From positions 138,538 to 202,537 of the forward strand of contig CAWHUM010000008.1 of NCBI GenBank assembly GCA_963832445.1: a stretch of DNA of 64,000 bases. The letters run 5' to 3'. Source of the stretch: AWTP1-13 sp963832445. Lineage in GTDB: Bacteria; Pseudomonadota; Alphaproteobacteria; Rhizobiales; Hyphomicrobiaceae. The position numbers and the translations under genes are program-made. The notes under the pieces are model-generated. The model saw only the letters and a list, made by a program, of their open reading frames with translations, did not search any database and was not told the origin of the DNA. Below, one piece after another: positions 36,755 through 48,142 of the stretch; the stretch's first letter is position 1; the number at the start of each line of letters is the position of its first letter.

Positions 36755-37708
36755 TCACGTCCGGTCAGCGGCATAGTTGACTGCCGCCATGCCCGCAGAC
36801 ACATCGACCGGAACGGTGTCGCGCACCCAAGGCGCACGCACCGTGGACCAAGCCTCGGCGTCGGCGAACAACTTCTGCAGCACGTAGGCGTTGAGCCGGT
36901 GGCCGCCGCGCACGGACCGGTAGGAGCCGAGGATGGGCGCGCCAGCGAGCGCCATGTCGCCCACCGCGTCCAGCATCTTGTGGCGCACGAACTCCTGCGG
37001 ATGGCGCAGGCCTTCCGGGTTCATCACCCTATCGTCAGCGAGCGCAACCGTGTTGTCGAGCGAAGCACCCAGCGCCAACCCGGCCTTCCACAGCCCTTCC
37101 ACGTCGCGCATGAAGCCAAACGTGCGTGCGCGCGCGATTTCGTTGCGGAACGCGCCCGAGTTCATCTCCAGGGCATAGCGCTGGCGACCGATGAGCGGCG
37201 TCTCGTAGGAGATCTCGATATCCAGATGGAAGCTGGAATGGGGCTTCAGCTCTCCCCAGCAGCCGCCCTCGTCGACGCGGATCGGCTTCAGAACCTTGAT
37301 GAACTTGCGCGGCTGGTGCAGCTCGCGGATGCCGACGTCGTCGATGGCGTCCACGAACGCGGAGGAGCTGCCATCCATGATGGGCACCTCGCGCGCGTCG
37401 ACTTCGATGTAGCAGTTGTCGACGCTCAGGCCGCGCAGGGCGGCCAGCAGGTGCTCCACCGTGCCGATGGTCACGCCGGTCTCGTCCCCAAGCACCGTGC
37501 ACAACGTGAGGTTCTTCACGAAGTCGACGTGTGCAGGAATTTCCGAAACGATGCGGCCGCGTTTGCTGACCAGGAACCGGTAGCCCACATCGGCCTCGGC
37601 CGGATGCAGCACCATGGATACGCTGGCGCCGCTGTGGACCCCCGTTCCCGACAATTCAACTTCACGGCCAATCGTCGTCTGTCGCGAGCCTATAAAGCGC
37701 TTCGACAT
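36755..37708 (-). CDS. lpxC: UDP-3-O-acyl-N-acetylglucosamine deacetylase LpxC
   Basis: A 317-residue zinc hydrolase that makes the committed step of lipid A synthesis. Zinc ligands lie in IGTVEHLLAALRGL and in EFVRHKMLDAVGDMAL; the substrate-binding DGSSSAFVDAI and TFGFMRDVE motifs are present. Cytoplasmic. It lies after ftsZ as in most proteobacteria. The 242 bases between it and ftsZ probably hold its own promoter. The spacer to bamD (36529-36754) shows nothing further. Confidence 0.96.
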   Translation of the reverse strand: MSKRFIGSRQTTIGREVELSGTGVHSGASVSMVLHPAEADVGYRFLVSKRGRIVSEIPAHVDFVKNLTLCTVLGDETGVTIGTVEHLLAALRGLSVDNCYIEVDAREVPIMDGSSSAFVDAIDDVGIRELHQPRKFIKVLKPIRVDEGGCWGELKPHSSFHLDIEISYETPLIGRQRYALEMNSGAFRNEIARARTFGFMRDVEGLWKAGLALGASLDNTVALADDRVMNPEGLRHPQEFVRHKMLDAVGDMALAGAPILGSYRSVRGGHRLNAYVLQKLFADAEAWSTVRAPWVRDTVPVDVSAGMAAVNYAADRT

Positions 37709-37950
37709 GGTGCGACGTCCCTCGATCCCCTATCAGCGAGATGCCAGCCCCGTCGCCAGGCATCGCCGCCCCCATTTCCAACCCGCAAGTCAACCGAACC
37801 TTTTGATCTAGCTAAGGAAAATTACTTCTGGTCGGTCGTGTCACAGCGAGTTCGGTGAATCGGACGATACTGTGCTGTCCCAAACTGCGACAAATCACGG
37901 TTTCTTACACTGTGTTACCGTTTCGCCGCAGTTGCGCCACCGTGTCGCCA

Positions 37951-39369
37951 TCACTTGCGCCGTTCGCTTTCAAAAAACGCTGGCACATCAGCTTGTTCTT
38001 GCGAACCCTCGGAACTTGGCTGAGCAGCGGCCTGCCGACGGCGGTCCCATCCGCCCCCGGCAATTCGCTCCAGTAGCCCCAGCTTGCGCACAGGTTGCAG
38101 CACCACCGGCATTGCTTTTGTATTGCCGCTGGATTTGGCCCAGTACTCGCGCTGCGCATTGGCTGGAAAGTCACCGATGGCGGGCATCGGACGCCCGCCG
38201 CGGGCTGCCTGCTCCGCGCCAGTGGGATGCTGCTGCACCCGTTCGCGAATGACGACCTCCTCGGTCGGCTGCCACTCGTGGTAGCGGGACCCGTCGTTGC
38301 GCTGGGAGTGATCCGGCGCGATCGCCTCCGACAGCCGCGTGCGGAAGTCTCGCCCGCCCGCCTGAGGCCGTTCGGAGCCGCCTGCGGGCCTTTCCTGCGC
38401 CTGGTGCGAGCGGGCCATGCCTGAAGCGACGATCGACACCCGGATCTTGCCTTTGAGAGACTCGTCCAGCGTGGCGCCGAAGATGATATTGGCTTCCGGG
38501 TCGACCTCGGCGCGCACGCAGTCGACGGCGTCGTGCACTTCGAACAGGGTGAGGTCGCTGCCGCCGCTGATCGACAGGAGCAGGCTCTTGGCGCCCTTGA
38601 GCGTCACGTCGTCGAGCAGCGGATTGATGACGGCTTCCCTGGCAGCCGCGACCGCGCGATTGTCGCCGGAGGCCTCTCCCGTGCCCATCATGGCCGTGCC
38701 CATGCCGCTCAACACCGCGCGCACATCGGCCAGATCGAGATTGATCAGCCCTTCCTTGACCACCAAGTCGACGATGCAAGCAACGCCCGCGTAGAGCACC
38801 TGGTCGGCGAGCAGGAAGGCTTCGGCGAACGGGGTGCGATCGTTGGCGACCTTGAACAGATTCTGGTTGGGGATGACGAGCAGGGTATCGACGTGGCGCT
38901 TGAGCTCGGCGATGCCGGCCTCGGCAACGCGCATGCGCCGCTTACCCTCGAACAGGAAGGGCTTGGTCACCACGGCCACCGTCAGAACGCCGAATTCCTT
39001 GGCGACACGGGCGATCACCGATGCGGCGCCCGTACCGGTGCCGCCGCCCATTCCTGCCGCGATAAAGACCATGTGCGAGCCGGCGAGCGCACCGCGAATC
39101 TCGTCGAGCGCCTCCTCGGCCGCGGCCTCGCCGATCTCGGGCTTGGCGCCGGCGCCGATGCCTTCCGTCAGCCGCGCGCCGAGCTGGATGCGGGTCTCCG
39201 CGCTCGACACGGACAGCGCCTGAGCGTCGGTGTTGGCGACGATGAAGCGAACGCCGGTGAGGCCGGCGGCCAGCATGTTGTTGACGGCGTTGCCGCCACC
39301 CCCGCCGACGCCGATCACGACGATGCGCGGCTTCAAGTCAGCCCATTTGGACTCTTGCATATTCATCAT
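37951..39369 (-). CDS. ftsZ: Cell division protein FtsZ
   Basis: A 472-residue tubulin-like GTPase that forms the division ring. GTP-binding loops: VGGGGGNAVNNM (about 21-32), the tubulin signature GGGTGTG (108-114) and NPLLDD. The T7 loop NLDLADVRAVL is intact. After about residue 325 comes a variable linker of about 130 residues rich in Arg/Gln, then the C-terminal peptide DVPAFFESERRK. That tail resembles but differs from the alphaproteobacterial form (EIPAFLRRQ), so partner binding may be altered. GAGGA precedes the ATG. It overlaps no gene and follows ftsA by nine bases. Confidence 0.96.
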   Translation of the reverse strand: MMNMQESKWADLKPRIVVIGVGGGGGNAVNNMLAAGLTGVRFIVANTDAQALSVSSAETRIQLGARLTEGIGAGAKPEIGEAAAEEALDEIRGALAGSHMVFIAAGMGGGTGTGAASVIARVAKEFGVLTVAVVTKPFLFEGKRRMRVAEAGIAELKRHVDTLLVIPNQNLFKVANDRTPFAEAFLLADQVLYAGVACIVDLVVKEGLINLDLADVRAVLSGMGTAMMGTGEASGDNRAVAAAREAVINPLLDDVTLKGAKSLLLSISGGSDLTLFEVHDAVDCVRAEVDPEANIIFGATLDESLKGKIRVSIVASGMARSHQAQERPAGGSERPQAGGRDFRTRLSEAIAPDHSQRNDGSRYHEWQPTEEVVIRERVQQHPTGAEQAARGGRPMPAIGDFPANAQREYWAKSSGNTKAMPVVLQPVRKLGLLERIAGGGWDRRRQAAAQPSSEGSQEQADVPAFFESERRK

Positions 39370-39378
39370 GTCCGGTCC

Positions 39379-40650
39379 TCAAGCACCATCCAGTAGCGAT
39401 TGGTCGACGCGTTCGAACCTTGCGGGCCTTGCCAAGGCGGAGCCGTTGCGCGCCCTGCGCACCCCCGCCGTTGGATCGAGTGCCAGCTGAACGACGCCGA
39501 CAGCGGTCGAAAAAGGCGGCGCGCAGCAATCCGCCGGCATGCCGGGCGCCAGCTCGGGACGGCCGATGCGCACCGGCCGGGCAAGAATGCGCTCGGCGAA
39601 GTCGCTCAATCCAGTGAGCTGGCTCGCCCCACCGGTCAGCACGAAGCGCTTGGCCGCAAGGCGACCGGCGCCGAAGCGCGCGGTGCGCTCGGCGACGTGG
39701 GCGAGCAGGTTCGCCATGCGCGTGGCGATGATGCCGTGGAGCTTGGCGTTGCTGGTCTGATGCAGGGCCAATTCCTCCTCCCCGGCTCGGGTACAAGCAA
39801 CCATCCCCTGATCGTGCGATGCGGCGGCATCGAGTGTGCCACAACGCGTCTTGATTCGCTCGGCGTCCTCAAAGGAGGCCGACAAGCCTCGGGCTATGTC
39901 GAAGGTGATGTGCTGGCCGCCCACCGCCAGCGTGTCGACAGCGCGCAGGCTGCCGCCTGCGAACATGGAGAGCGTGGTTGCGCCGGCACCCATGTCGATG
40001 CACACGACGCCCTGGCGCCGCTCCTCCTCGGTCGCGGAGGCAAGGCCGCTGGCGCAGGGCGCCGGTACCACGCCGACGGCCTCAAGCTCCGACCTCTCGA
40101 CGGCCTGCAGCAAGTTGGCGAGGGGCTCGCCGTCGGCGGTAACCGCGTGCAGCTCAGCGGCCAGAACACGACCGGTCACGCCGATCGGGTCCGACACGGG
40201 ATCGCCCTCGTCGAGGCGGTAGGCGATCGGGTTCATATGCAACAGCATGCGCCCGTCGCGGACGGCGTACCTGCGCCCCGCTGCGAGCAGCCGGTCGATG
40301 TCGGCCGGCGACACGCTGCGCCCCTCGATCTGGATGTCGGCCGCGAAAGTGCGCGAGCGCATTCCGCCGCCGGTTACGGCCACATAGACCGCGTCTACGG
40401 CGACCTCGGCAGCCTGCTCCGCGCGCGTAACCGCTTCGCGCACGCTGTGCGCGGCACCATCCACGTCGACCACGACGCCCGCCTTCACTCCGTGTGTGGG
40501 CGCACATCCGACGCCGGCGAGCCGCACGGGTTGACGCCGCCAGGACACACCGCCGGCCTTGGGGCGCGCAACGATCAGGCACACAGTCTTGCTGGTGCCG
40601 ATGTCGAGCACCCCGAAGAAGTCCGAGGGTCCCGAGCCATTAATGCGCAT
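39379..40650 (-). CDS. ftsA: Cell division protein FtsA
   Basis: A 423-residue actin-like protein that tethers FtsZ to the membrane. Phosphate-1 loop LDIGTSKTVCLI, the SHS2 (1c) domain around GVKAGVVVDVDGAAHSVREAV, phosphate-2 VCIDMGAGATTLSMF, and the adenosine motif LTGGASQLTGL are present. The family normally ends in an amphipathic membrane helix; here the C-terminus (ARNGSALARPARFERVDQSLLDGA) does not form one clearly. The ATG at 40650 overlaps a stop codon (TGATG) of a 61-codon frame that fills the gap to ddl where ftsQ would be. Confidence 0.9.
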   Translation of the reverse strand: MRINGSGPSDFFGVLDIGTSKTVCLIVARPKAGGVSWRRQPVRLAGVGCAPTHGVKAGVVVDVDGAAHSVREAVTRAEQAAEVAVDAVYVAVTGGGMRSRTFAADIQIEGRSVSPADIDRLLAAGRRYAVRDGRMLLHMNPIAYRLDEGDPVSDPIGVTGRVLAAELHAVTADGEPLANLLQAVERSELEAVGVVPAPCASGLASATEEERRQGVVCIDMGAGATTLSMFAGGSLRAVDTLAVGGQHITFDIARGLSASFEDAERIKTRCGTLDAAASHDQGMVACTRAGEEELALHQTSNAKLHGIIATRMANLLAHVAERTARFGAGRLAAKRFVLTGGASQLTGLSDFAERILARPVRIGRPELAPGMPADCCAPPFSTAVGVVQLALDPTAGVRRARNGSALARPARFERVDQSLLDGA

Positions 40651-40801
40651 CAACACGGGCGCGCGCTCCTGTTGCGGGCGCGGCCGTTGCGCATGGCGGC
40701 ATGAAGACGGCAGGCGAGCAGCGGGTCGGATGCAGAAGCCTCAAGGGCCGGGTTTGGCGCTGGCGGTCGATCCGCCCGCCTCGCGATGTCCGGCCTGGCC
40801 T

Positions 40802-41748
40802 CTACCTGTTGCAACTGGCCTCCTCGACCATCCAACTCACCAGTTCTGCAAACGAGAGCCCGGCATGCTGGGCCAGCTCCGGCACCAGCGAAGTCGCCGT
40901 CATTCCGGGCTGCGTGTTGATCTCCAGGCAGATCACTTCACCCGATCCGCCCGCGGTGTCGTCGTAGCGAAAGTCGGCGCGCGAAACGCCCCGGCAACCC
41001 AATGCCTTATGGGCCATCAAGGTTAACTTCTGCACCAATTCGTAAACATTCGGTGAAATCGGCGCCGGCACCAGGTGGCGCGAGCCGCCCTCTGCGTACT
41101 TGGACTCATAGTTGTAGAAGCCAAGCGCTTGAGCCGGCAGGATCTCCGTCACGCCCAAGGTGCGATCGCCCATCACCGCGCAGGTGAGCTCGCGGCCCGG
41201 AATGAAGCGCTCGGCCAGCAGGAATTCGCCGTAAGCCCAGCCCGGATCGTTGAGCTCCTGGGGCGGATGCGTATGGTCCTCGCGCACGATGAACACGCCG
41301 ACGCTCGAGCCTTCCGTTACCGGCTTCAGCACGTAGGGACGCGGCAGGGCATGCGCCCTCGCGGCTTCAGCGCGCGCCACGACCCGGCCGTCGGCAACCG
41401 AAATGCCGGCTGCCCGCATCACCTCTTTCGCGCGCTCCTTGTGCATGGCGAGCGCGGAGGCCAGCACGCCCGAATGTGTGTAGGGCATGCCGATCAGCTC
41501 CAGCAGGCCCTGCACACAGCCGTCCTCGCCCCAGCGGCCATGCAGGGCATTGAAGCAGACATCGGGCCGGACGGTGCGCAACTGGTCGGCGAGGTCCCGC
41601 CCCTGATCGATGAGGGTCACCTTGTAACCGGCCTGCTCCAGGGCTGCGCCGCAGGCCTTGCCCGAGTTGAGGCTCACCTCGCGCTCGGCGGAGAGGCCGC
41701 CCATCAGCACCGCGACATGATGAAATTTGCGCGAGCTTGCTACCTGGC

Positions 41749-41752
<4 letters not shown>
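40802..41752 (-). CDS. ddl: D-alanine--D-alanine ligase
   Basis: A 316-residue ATP-grasp enzyme that makes the D-Ala-D-Ala dipeptide for peptidoglycan. N-terminal VAVLMGGLSAEREVSLNSGKAC, ATP-grasp loops RPYVLKPVTEGSSVGVFIV and the metal site EVICLEINTQPGMTATSLVPELAQHAGLSFAELV are all intact. The start at 41752 overlaps the murB stop as ATGA. Cytoplasmic. In canonical clusters ftsQ follows; here only 145 bases separate it from ftsA. Confidence 0.96.
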
Positions 41753-42710
<958 letters not shown>

Positions 42711-42714
<4 letters not shown>

Positions 42715-44147
42715 AATGCCCCTCCGGCGCGCAGCGGCTCAGCGGCGAGCCATTGAGGGAGGGCATGCGCCCAATCGGTGCTGTTACCGGCGCCCAGGCA
42801 AATCACCATGTCGCCTGAAGCCGCGAAGCGCCGCAGCATGGGGGCGATATCGTGCTCGCCGGTGATGGTGGCAACACCCTGGTGCCCCGTATCGCGGATC
42901 GCCTCAGCCAGCGCCACGTGATCGATGCCGTCGATCGGCAGCTCGCCCGCCGAGTAGAGCGGGGCAACGATGACGCTATCGGCATCCTTGAAGCAGGCGG
43001 CGAACTCGTCGAAGAGATCGCGCACGCGTGTGTAGCGATGCGGCTCCACCACGGCGATTACGCGGCTGCGTGCGCCGGCGCGGGCGGCTTTGAGCACCGC
43101 GGCGATCTCCACGGGATGATGGCCGTAGTCGTCGTAGATGGCGATGCCGTTCCACGTGCCCGTCAACTGGAAGCGGCGCTTGACTCCCGAGAAGCTCGCC
43201 ATGGCCTTGCGGATCGCCTCGTCGCTGATGCCGGCCTCGCTGCAAACGGCGATGGCGGCCAGCGCATTGAGCGCGTTGTGGCGGCCAGGTATCGGCACGC
43301 TCCAACCCTGGATCGAGCGCTGGCCGCCTTTGACGCGGGCGCCGAGATCGGCATCGAACACGGTCTTGCCGCCGTCGACTCGCGCGGACTTCAGCACCAG
43401 GTCCGCGCTTTTGTCCGCGCCGTAGGTCAGCAATCGACGGCCGTCGCGCCTGAACTCGAGACGGTCGATCATGTCGGCCACGATGGGATGATCGATGCAG
43501 GCCACCGCGAGGCCATAGAAGGGAATGTTGCGGAAGAACGCCTCGAACTCGCGATGCATGTTCTCGACCGTCTTGAAGTGGTCGAGGTGCTCGGGATCGA
43601 TGTTGGTCACGACGCCGATCTGCGTCGGGATCTTGGTGAAAGTGCCGTCGGACTCGTCGGCCTCCACGATCATCCAGGGCCCTTCGCCGCGGCGGGCATT
43701 GGAACCCCACTCGTTGATGATGCCCCCGGTGATCACCGTCGGATCGAGCCCAGCCGCATTGAACACGTGGGCGATCAGCGAGGTAGTGGTAGTCTTGCCG
43801 TGCGTGCCGGTGACGGAGACCGTCGCATAGAGGCGCATCAGCTCGGCCATGATCTCGGCGCGACGGATGATGGGCAGCCCTTTCGAGCGCGCCGCCTCCA
43901 GCTCCGGGTTGCCGCGTTTCACCGCGCTCGAGATCACCACGTTACGCGCCCCGATCAGGTTCACCGGATCGTGGCCGACGAACACGCGAATGCCCTTGGC
44001 GCGCAGGCGCTTGACGTTGGCGCTTTCCTTCTGGTCGCTGCCCTGCACCGTGTAGCCCTTGGCGTGCATGATCTCGGCGATCGCGCTCATGCCAATTCCG
44101 CCGATCCCCAGGATGTGCACGGGGCCGATGTTGAGCGGCATCTGCAT
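42711..44147 (-). CDS. murC: UDP-N-acetylmuramate--L-alanine ligase MurC
   Basis: A 478-residue Mur ligase that adds L-alanine to UDP-MurNAc. N-terminal nucleotide fold HILGIGGIGMSAIAEIMHAKGY, ATP loop SVTGTHGKTTTTSLIAHVF, central EADESDGTF and NIDPEHLDH, and the C-terminal DDYGHHPVEIAAVLKAAR. Intact. The ATG at 44147 follows GAGGGA. It lies 62 bases after murG. Confidence 0.97.
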
Positions 44148-44209
44148 CGAGTGTTCTTTCCCTCGCTGGCGGCGCGGCCGCCTCGTCAATCGCAGTCTAC
44201 GCGCTTATT

Positions 44210-45334
44210 CTAGGCGCTTCCTGGCCGCCGGCCCATCAGCTCTTCCACAAGATCTGCGAGCCGTTGGACCGCATCAGGGCGGCCCTGGGCCTTGGCGGCG
44301 GCGGCCGCGCGCGTCAGCGTCGTCCGGTGCTGCAAGCAGGCGGCCGATGACCTCGGCCAGGGCCTCGGGCGTCAGGCCCTTCTGCTCCATGCACCAGGCT
44401 CCCCCCGTCTCAGCCAGCCGGCGCGCATTGTTCAGCTGATCATTGTCGATGGCATGCGGAAGCGGGACAAATATGGCCGGGCGGCCCATCACGGCAAGCT
44501 CCGCCACCGTCGAGGCGCCCGAGCGGGCGACGACGAGGTGGGCCTTTGCCATCTCTTCGGGCAGGTTGGCAAAGAACGCGGCTAAGTGCGCGCGGATGCC
44601 AGCCTGCCGGTAGGCCTCCTCGACGCGCGCAAGGTCTTCCTCGCGGCATTGCTGCACGACAAAGAGGCGGGCCCTGACCTCGTCTCGCAGCGTCGCCAGC
44701 GCCGCCGGCACCGTATCTGAGAAGAAGCGCGCGCCCTGGCTGCCGCCGAACACCAAGAGCGAGAACGGTCCATTGCTCGGCGGTGGCTGATAGCTTTGCG
44801 TCGCCCAGTCGACCACCTGGTCGCGCACGGGATTGCCCGTCATGCGCGCCTTGGTGCGGGCCCGGCCGCTGAGCAGCTTGGTGTTCTCGAACGAGGTCGC
44901 CACCACGCTCACGTGGTTTGCCAGCGCGCGATTGGCGCGACCCAGAACCGCGTTCTGCTCGTGCAACGCCGTCGGGATCTTGCGCAACCGGGCTGCAACC
45001 AGCGGCGGGAATGCGGGATAGCCGCCGAACCCGACGACCGCGCTTGGCTTCACCTGCGCTCATCAAGCGTGAGCGAGGCGGCGATGCCGCGCGCCAGCAT
45101 CCACGTCGTTCGTCCGGCGCCGAATATCGATCTTCCCGCGAAGGTGGCCGAGGGCACCCGATGGATCGCGCGCGCCGGAAAGCTGGTGCCGTAGCGATCA
45201 CCGCGCATGTCGGTGACCAGGTCGACGGGGATGGAGCGACGGCCCAGCTCCTGGGCCAGCGCGAAAGCCGGGAACAGGTGGCCGCCGGTTCCGCCAGCCG
45301 CGAGCATGACCGATGGGGACGTCATTGAAGTCAT
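44210..45334 (-). CDS. murG: UDP-N-acetylglucosamine transferase MurG (two apparent frameshifts)
   Basis: Glycosyltransferase that converts lipid I to lipid II at the inner membrane. N-terminal LAAGGTGGHLFPAFALAQEL, GFGGYPAFPPLVAA, HEQNAVLGRANRAL, and the C-terminal donor site VVARSGASTVAELAVMGRPAIFVPLPHAIDNDQLNNA are all found, but in three frame segments. Frame changes occur near 45060 (after SLTL) and near 44325 (after LLAAP). As the protein is essential, sequence error is the likely cause. The start is the ATG at 45334 or 45325. In canonical clusters ftsW comes just before murG; here the gap to murD is 76 bases. Confidence 0.92.
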
Positions 45335-45410
45335 GGCCAGTATCGACGCATCCGGGCGGCACAGGCACCAATGCCGGTGCTTTGGGGCAAGAGCGAGTTG
45401 CGAGTTGGCA

Positions 45411-46829
45411 CTAGTTCCGGCTCCGCCGGCTGAGCGCGATACCCGGCAGAGCCTCCACCAGCGCACGGAAGGCTTCGCCCCTCACCTCGAAGTTGCGGTA
45501 GTGATCGAAGGAGGCGCACGCCGGCGAAAGCAGCACGACCGGTTGGCGAGCATCGCTGGCTGCTGCGTCGCGCGCGGCTGCGGCGACCGCCCGGTCCAGT
45601 GTGCCGCAACGTTCGAAGCTCACCTTGTCCTGCAGTGTCGCGGCAAACTCCTCGGTGGCCTCACCGATCAGATAGGCCTTGGCGACGCGCGGGAAGTAGG
45701 ACACGAGCGAGGTGATGCCGCCCTGCTTGGGCCGCCCGCCGAGGATCCAGAAGACATCGCGGTCGAAGGCGGCGAGCGCGGTGGCGGCGCTGTCGGCATT
45801 GGTCGCCTTGCTGTCGTTGATGAAGAGCGCGCGCCCGACCCTGCCGATCTCCTCCAGGCGATGCGGCAGTCCGGGGAAGGTCGCGAGTGCCGCCGCTACA
45901 TCCGCCGGCGCCACCCCGAGCTGCATGGCGGCAGCGCTGGCGGCGAGCGCGTTCTGCAGGTTGTGCTGGCCGCGCAGCGAGGCGATGCCGGCGAGGTCCG
46001 CGAAGCCGCCGAGCGGTCCCGTCCACGGCGCGCGGGCGACCAGCTCGGAGCCTACCGCATACCAGCCGTGGCCGACGCGCGAGCGCGCCGAGACGATGTC
46101 GACCCACGTGCGGTTGGCGAGCCGCAGGCGCTCGGCGATGTCGCGGCACCAGTCGTCGTCATCGCCGATGATGGGATGCTCCGCGTGCTGCACCAGCCGC
46201 GCCTTGAGGGCGGCGTAGTGCTCCATGGTGCCGTGCCGGTCGAGGTGGTCGGGCGTGATGTTGAGCAGGATGCCGACGGTGGGCTCCAAGCGTCGGCGTC
46301 AGCTCGATCTGAAATGAGGACATCTCGATCACGTGGCAGCGGCTCTGGCGCCGGCGGCTGCGAGCGCCAGGATCGCGGTGCCGATGTTGCCGCCCATCTG
46401 CACGTCCCTGCCGGCCTCCTGCAAGATGTGCGCGATGAGTGCCGTGGTCGTCGACTTGCCGTTGGTGCCAGTGATGGCCACGAACGGAGCGTTCGGGGCG
46501 CTGGCCGCCCGCTCGCGCGCGAACAGCTCGATGTCGCCGATGATCTCAACGCGGGCGGCCCGGGCCTTCGCCACCGTCCAGTGCGGCTTGGGGTGCGTCA
46601 GCGGAACGCCAGGCGCCAGCACCAGCGCCGCGAACCGGCTCCAGTCCGCCGGCGCAAGATCCTCGACAGCCGCGCCGGCCTTGGCAGCTGCCTCGCGCCC
46701 TCCCGCGGCATCGTCCCACGCAACCACCTGGGCCCCGCCGGCGGCCAGCGCGCGGCAGCTCGCAAGCCCGGACATGCCAAGGCCGAACACGGCAACTGTC
46801 CGCCCGGCAAAGGTGGTCACGGGGGTCAT
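45411..46829 (-). CDS. murD: UDP-N-acetylmuramoylalanine--D-glutamate ligase MurD (frameshifted)
   Basis: Mur ligase that adds D-glutamate. N-terminal VAVFGLGMSGLASCRAL, ATP loop AITGTNGKSTTTALIAHIL and GNIGTAIL are in one frame (46829 to about 46350). Near 46350-46290 the frame changes at least twice; between the changes VIEMSSFQIELTPTLEPTVG can be read across frames. The rest (LLNITPDHLDRHGTMEHY, INDSKATNADSAATAL, LLSPACASFDHYRNFEVRG) is in a second frame to the stop. Treated as one gene with sequence errors. Canonically followed by ftsW, which is missing. Confidence 0.92.
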
Positions 46830-46838
46830 CGCGGCACT

Positions 46839-46913
46839 CTAGTGTCCTGATCGCGAAACTCGTCTTACTGTGCGGCGGACTCGGTACGAATTTCGCGATC
46901 TGAAGGACACTAG
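46839..46913. repeat. 75-bp CTAG palindrome, copy B
   Basis: Same element as 26821-26895: CTAG ends, GTCCTGATCGCGAAACTCGT pairing with ACGAATTTCGCGATCTGAAGGAC. It sits between murD and mraY, one of the few gaps of this cluster. Confidence 0.9.
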
Positions 46914-46926
46914 CAAAATCATGATG

Positions 46927-47005
46927 CTAGTGTGATTCAGATCGAGAAGTCCGCTCCCCAACCCAGCCCAGCGCGATGTGGCGGACTTCTCGATCATCAC
47001 ACTAG
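46927..47005. repeat. 79-bp CTAG palindrome of a second type
   Basis: CTAGTGTGATTCAGATCGAG at the left and CTCGATCATCACACTAG at the right, with AGTCCGC/GCGGACT extending the stem. It shares the CTAGTGT ends with the 75-bp element 13 bases away but has a different interior. Confidence 0.9.
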
Positions 47006-47030
47006 CGCGAGTCGGTTTCGGGGCGCGCCA

Positions 47031-48113
47031 TCAGCGCAATTTCAGGGTAGCGAGGCCAACGAGCGCAAGCACCACCGAAATGATCCAGAACCGCACCACC
47101 ACGGTCGATTCATGCCAGCCCTTCTGCTCGAAGTGGTGGTGCAGCGGCGCCATGCGGAACACGCGCTTGCCTGTGAGCTTGAAGGAAAGCACCTGAATGA
47201 TCACCGACAAGGTCTCCAGCACGAACAGGCCGCCGACGATGGCGAGCACGATCTCATGCTTGGTGGCGACCGCGATGGCGCCGAGCGCACCGCCCAACGC
47301 CAGCGAGCCGGTATCGCCCATGAAGATCATGGCCGGAGGTGCATTGAACCACAGGAAGCCGAGCCCCGCGCCGATGATCGCCCCGCAGATGATGGCAAGC
47401 TCGCCTGTGCCCTGCACGTAGTGGATCTGAAGGTAGGCGGCGAAGCGCACGTTGCCCGTCAGGTAGGCGATGAGGCCGAAGGTGGCCGCAGCGATCATCA
47501 CCGGCACGATCGCCAGCCCGTCGAGGCCGTCGGTGAGGTTGACGGCGTTGCCGGCGCCGACGATCACGAAGATGCCGAGCAGGATGAAGAAGACGCCGAG
47601 TGGAATGACCACGGTCTTGAAGAACGGCACCGTCAGCGACGAGGAGAAGCCCACGCTGCCGATGCGCGTGATGGCGAAAGCGGCAACCGCGGCCACCACC
47701 ACCTCGGCGGCGAACCGCCATTTGCCCGAGAAACCCGACACCCGGCCGGCGGTTACCTTGAGATAGTCGTCGTAGAAGCCGACGGCGCCGAAGGCGAGCG
47801 TCACGAACAGCACGAGCCACACATACAGGTTGGACAGGTTGGCCCACAGCAGCGTCGCCACCGTGATGCCCGACAGGATCATCAGCCCGCCCATGGTGGG
47901 CGTGCCGCGCTTGGCGAAATGCGTCGCCGGTCCGTCCTCGCGGATCGGCTGGCCCTTGCCCTGCTTGATGCGCAGCACGTCGATGATGGCCGGCCCGAAC
48001 AGGAACACGAACAGCAGCGCCGTCATGATCGCCCCGCCGGTGCGGAAGGTGATGTAGCGAAAGACGTTGAGCGCATTGATCTGATCGCTCAGGCTTACCA
48101 GCTCGAACAGCAT
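47031..48113 (-). CDS. mraY: Phospho-N-acetylmuramoyl-pentapeptide transferase MraY
   Basis: A 360-residue inner-membrane enzyme that makes lipid I. About ten membrane helices. Signatures: KRGTPTMGGLMIL, the magnesium-binding FYDDYLKV, NAVNLTDGLDGLAIVP, and the C-terminal MAPLHHHFEQKGWHESTVVVRFWII. The start at 48113 follows GGAGG. A frame change at the end of murF makes the two genes look fused, but the MraY start and ribosome-binding site are complete. Confidence 0.97.
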   Translation of the reverse strand: MLFELVSLSDQINALNVFRYITFRTGGAIMTALLFVFLFGPAIIDVLRIKQGKGQPIREDGPATHFAKRGTPTMGGLMILSGITVATLLWANLSNLYVWLVLFVTLAFGAVGFYDDYLKVTAGRVSGFSGKWRFAAEVVVAAVAAFAITRIGSVGFSSSLTVPFFKTVVIPLGVFFILLGIFVIVGAGNAVNLTDGLDGLAIVPVMIAAATFGLIAYLTGNVRFAAYLQIHYVQGTGELAIICGAIIGAGLGFLWFNAPPAMIFMGDTGSLALGGALGAIAVATKHEIVLAIVGGLFVLETLSVIIQVLSFKLTGKRVFRMAPLHHHFEQKGWHESTVVVRFWIISVVLALVGLATLKLR

Positions 48114-48142
48114 TCCATCCTCCGCCAGGGCGCGGCCACGCC

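Noticed and set aside
42852..44213. 453-codon open frame antisense to murC
   Set aside because: Shadow frame with no motif.
45207..46850. 547-codon open frame antisense to murD and murG
   Set aside because: Shadow of well-supported Mur genes; no motif.
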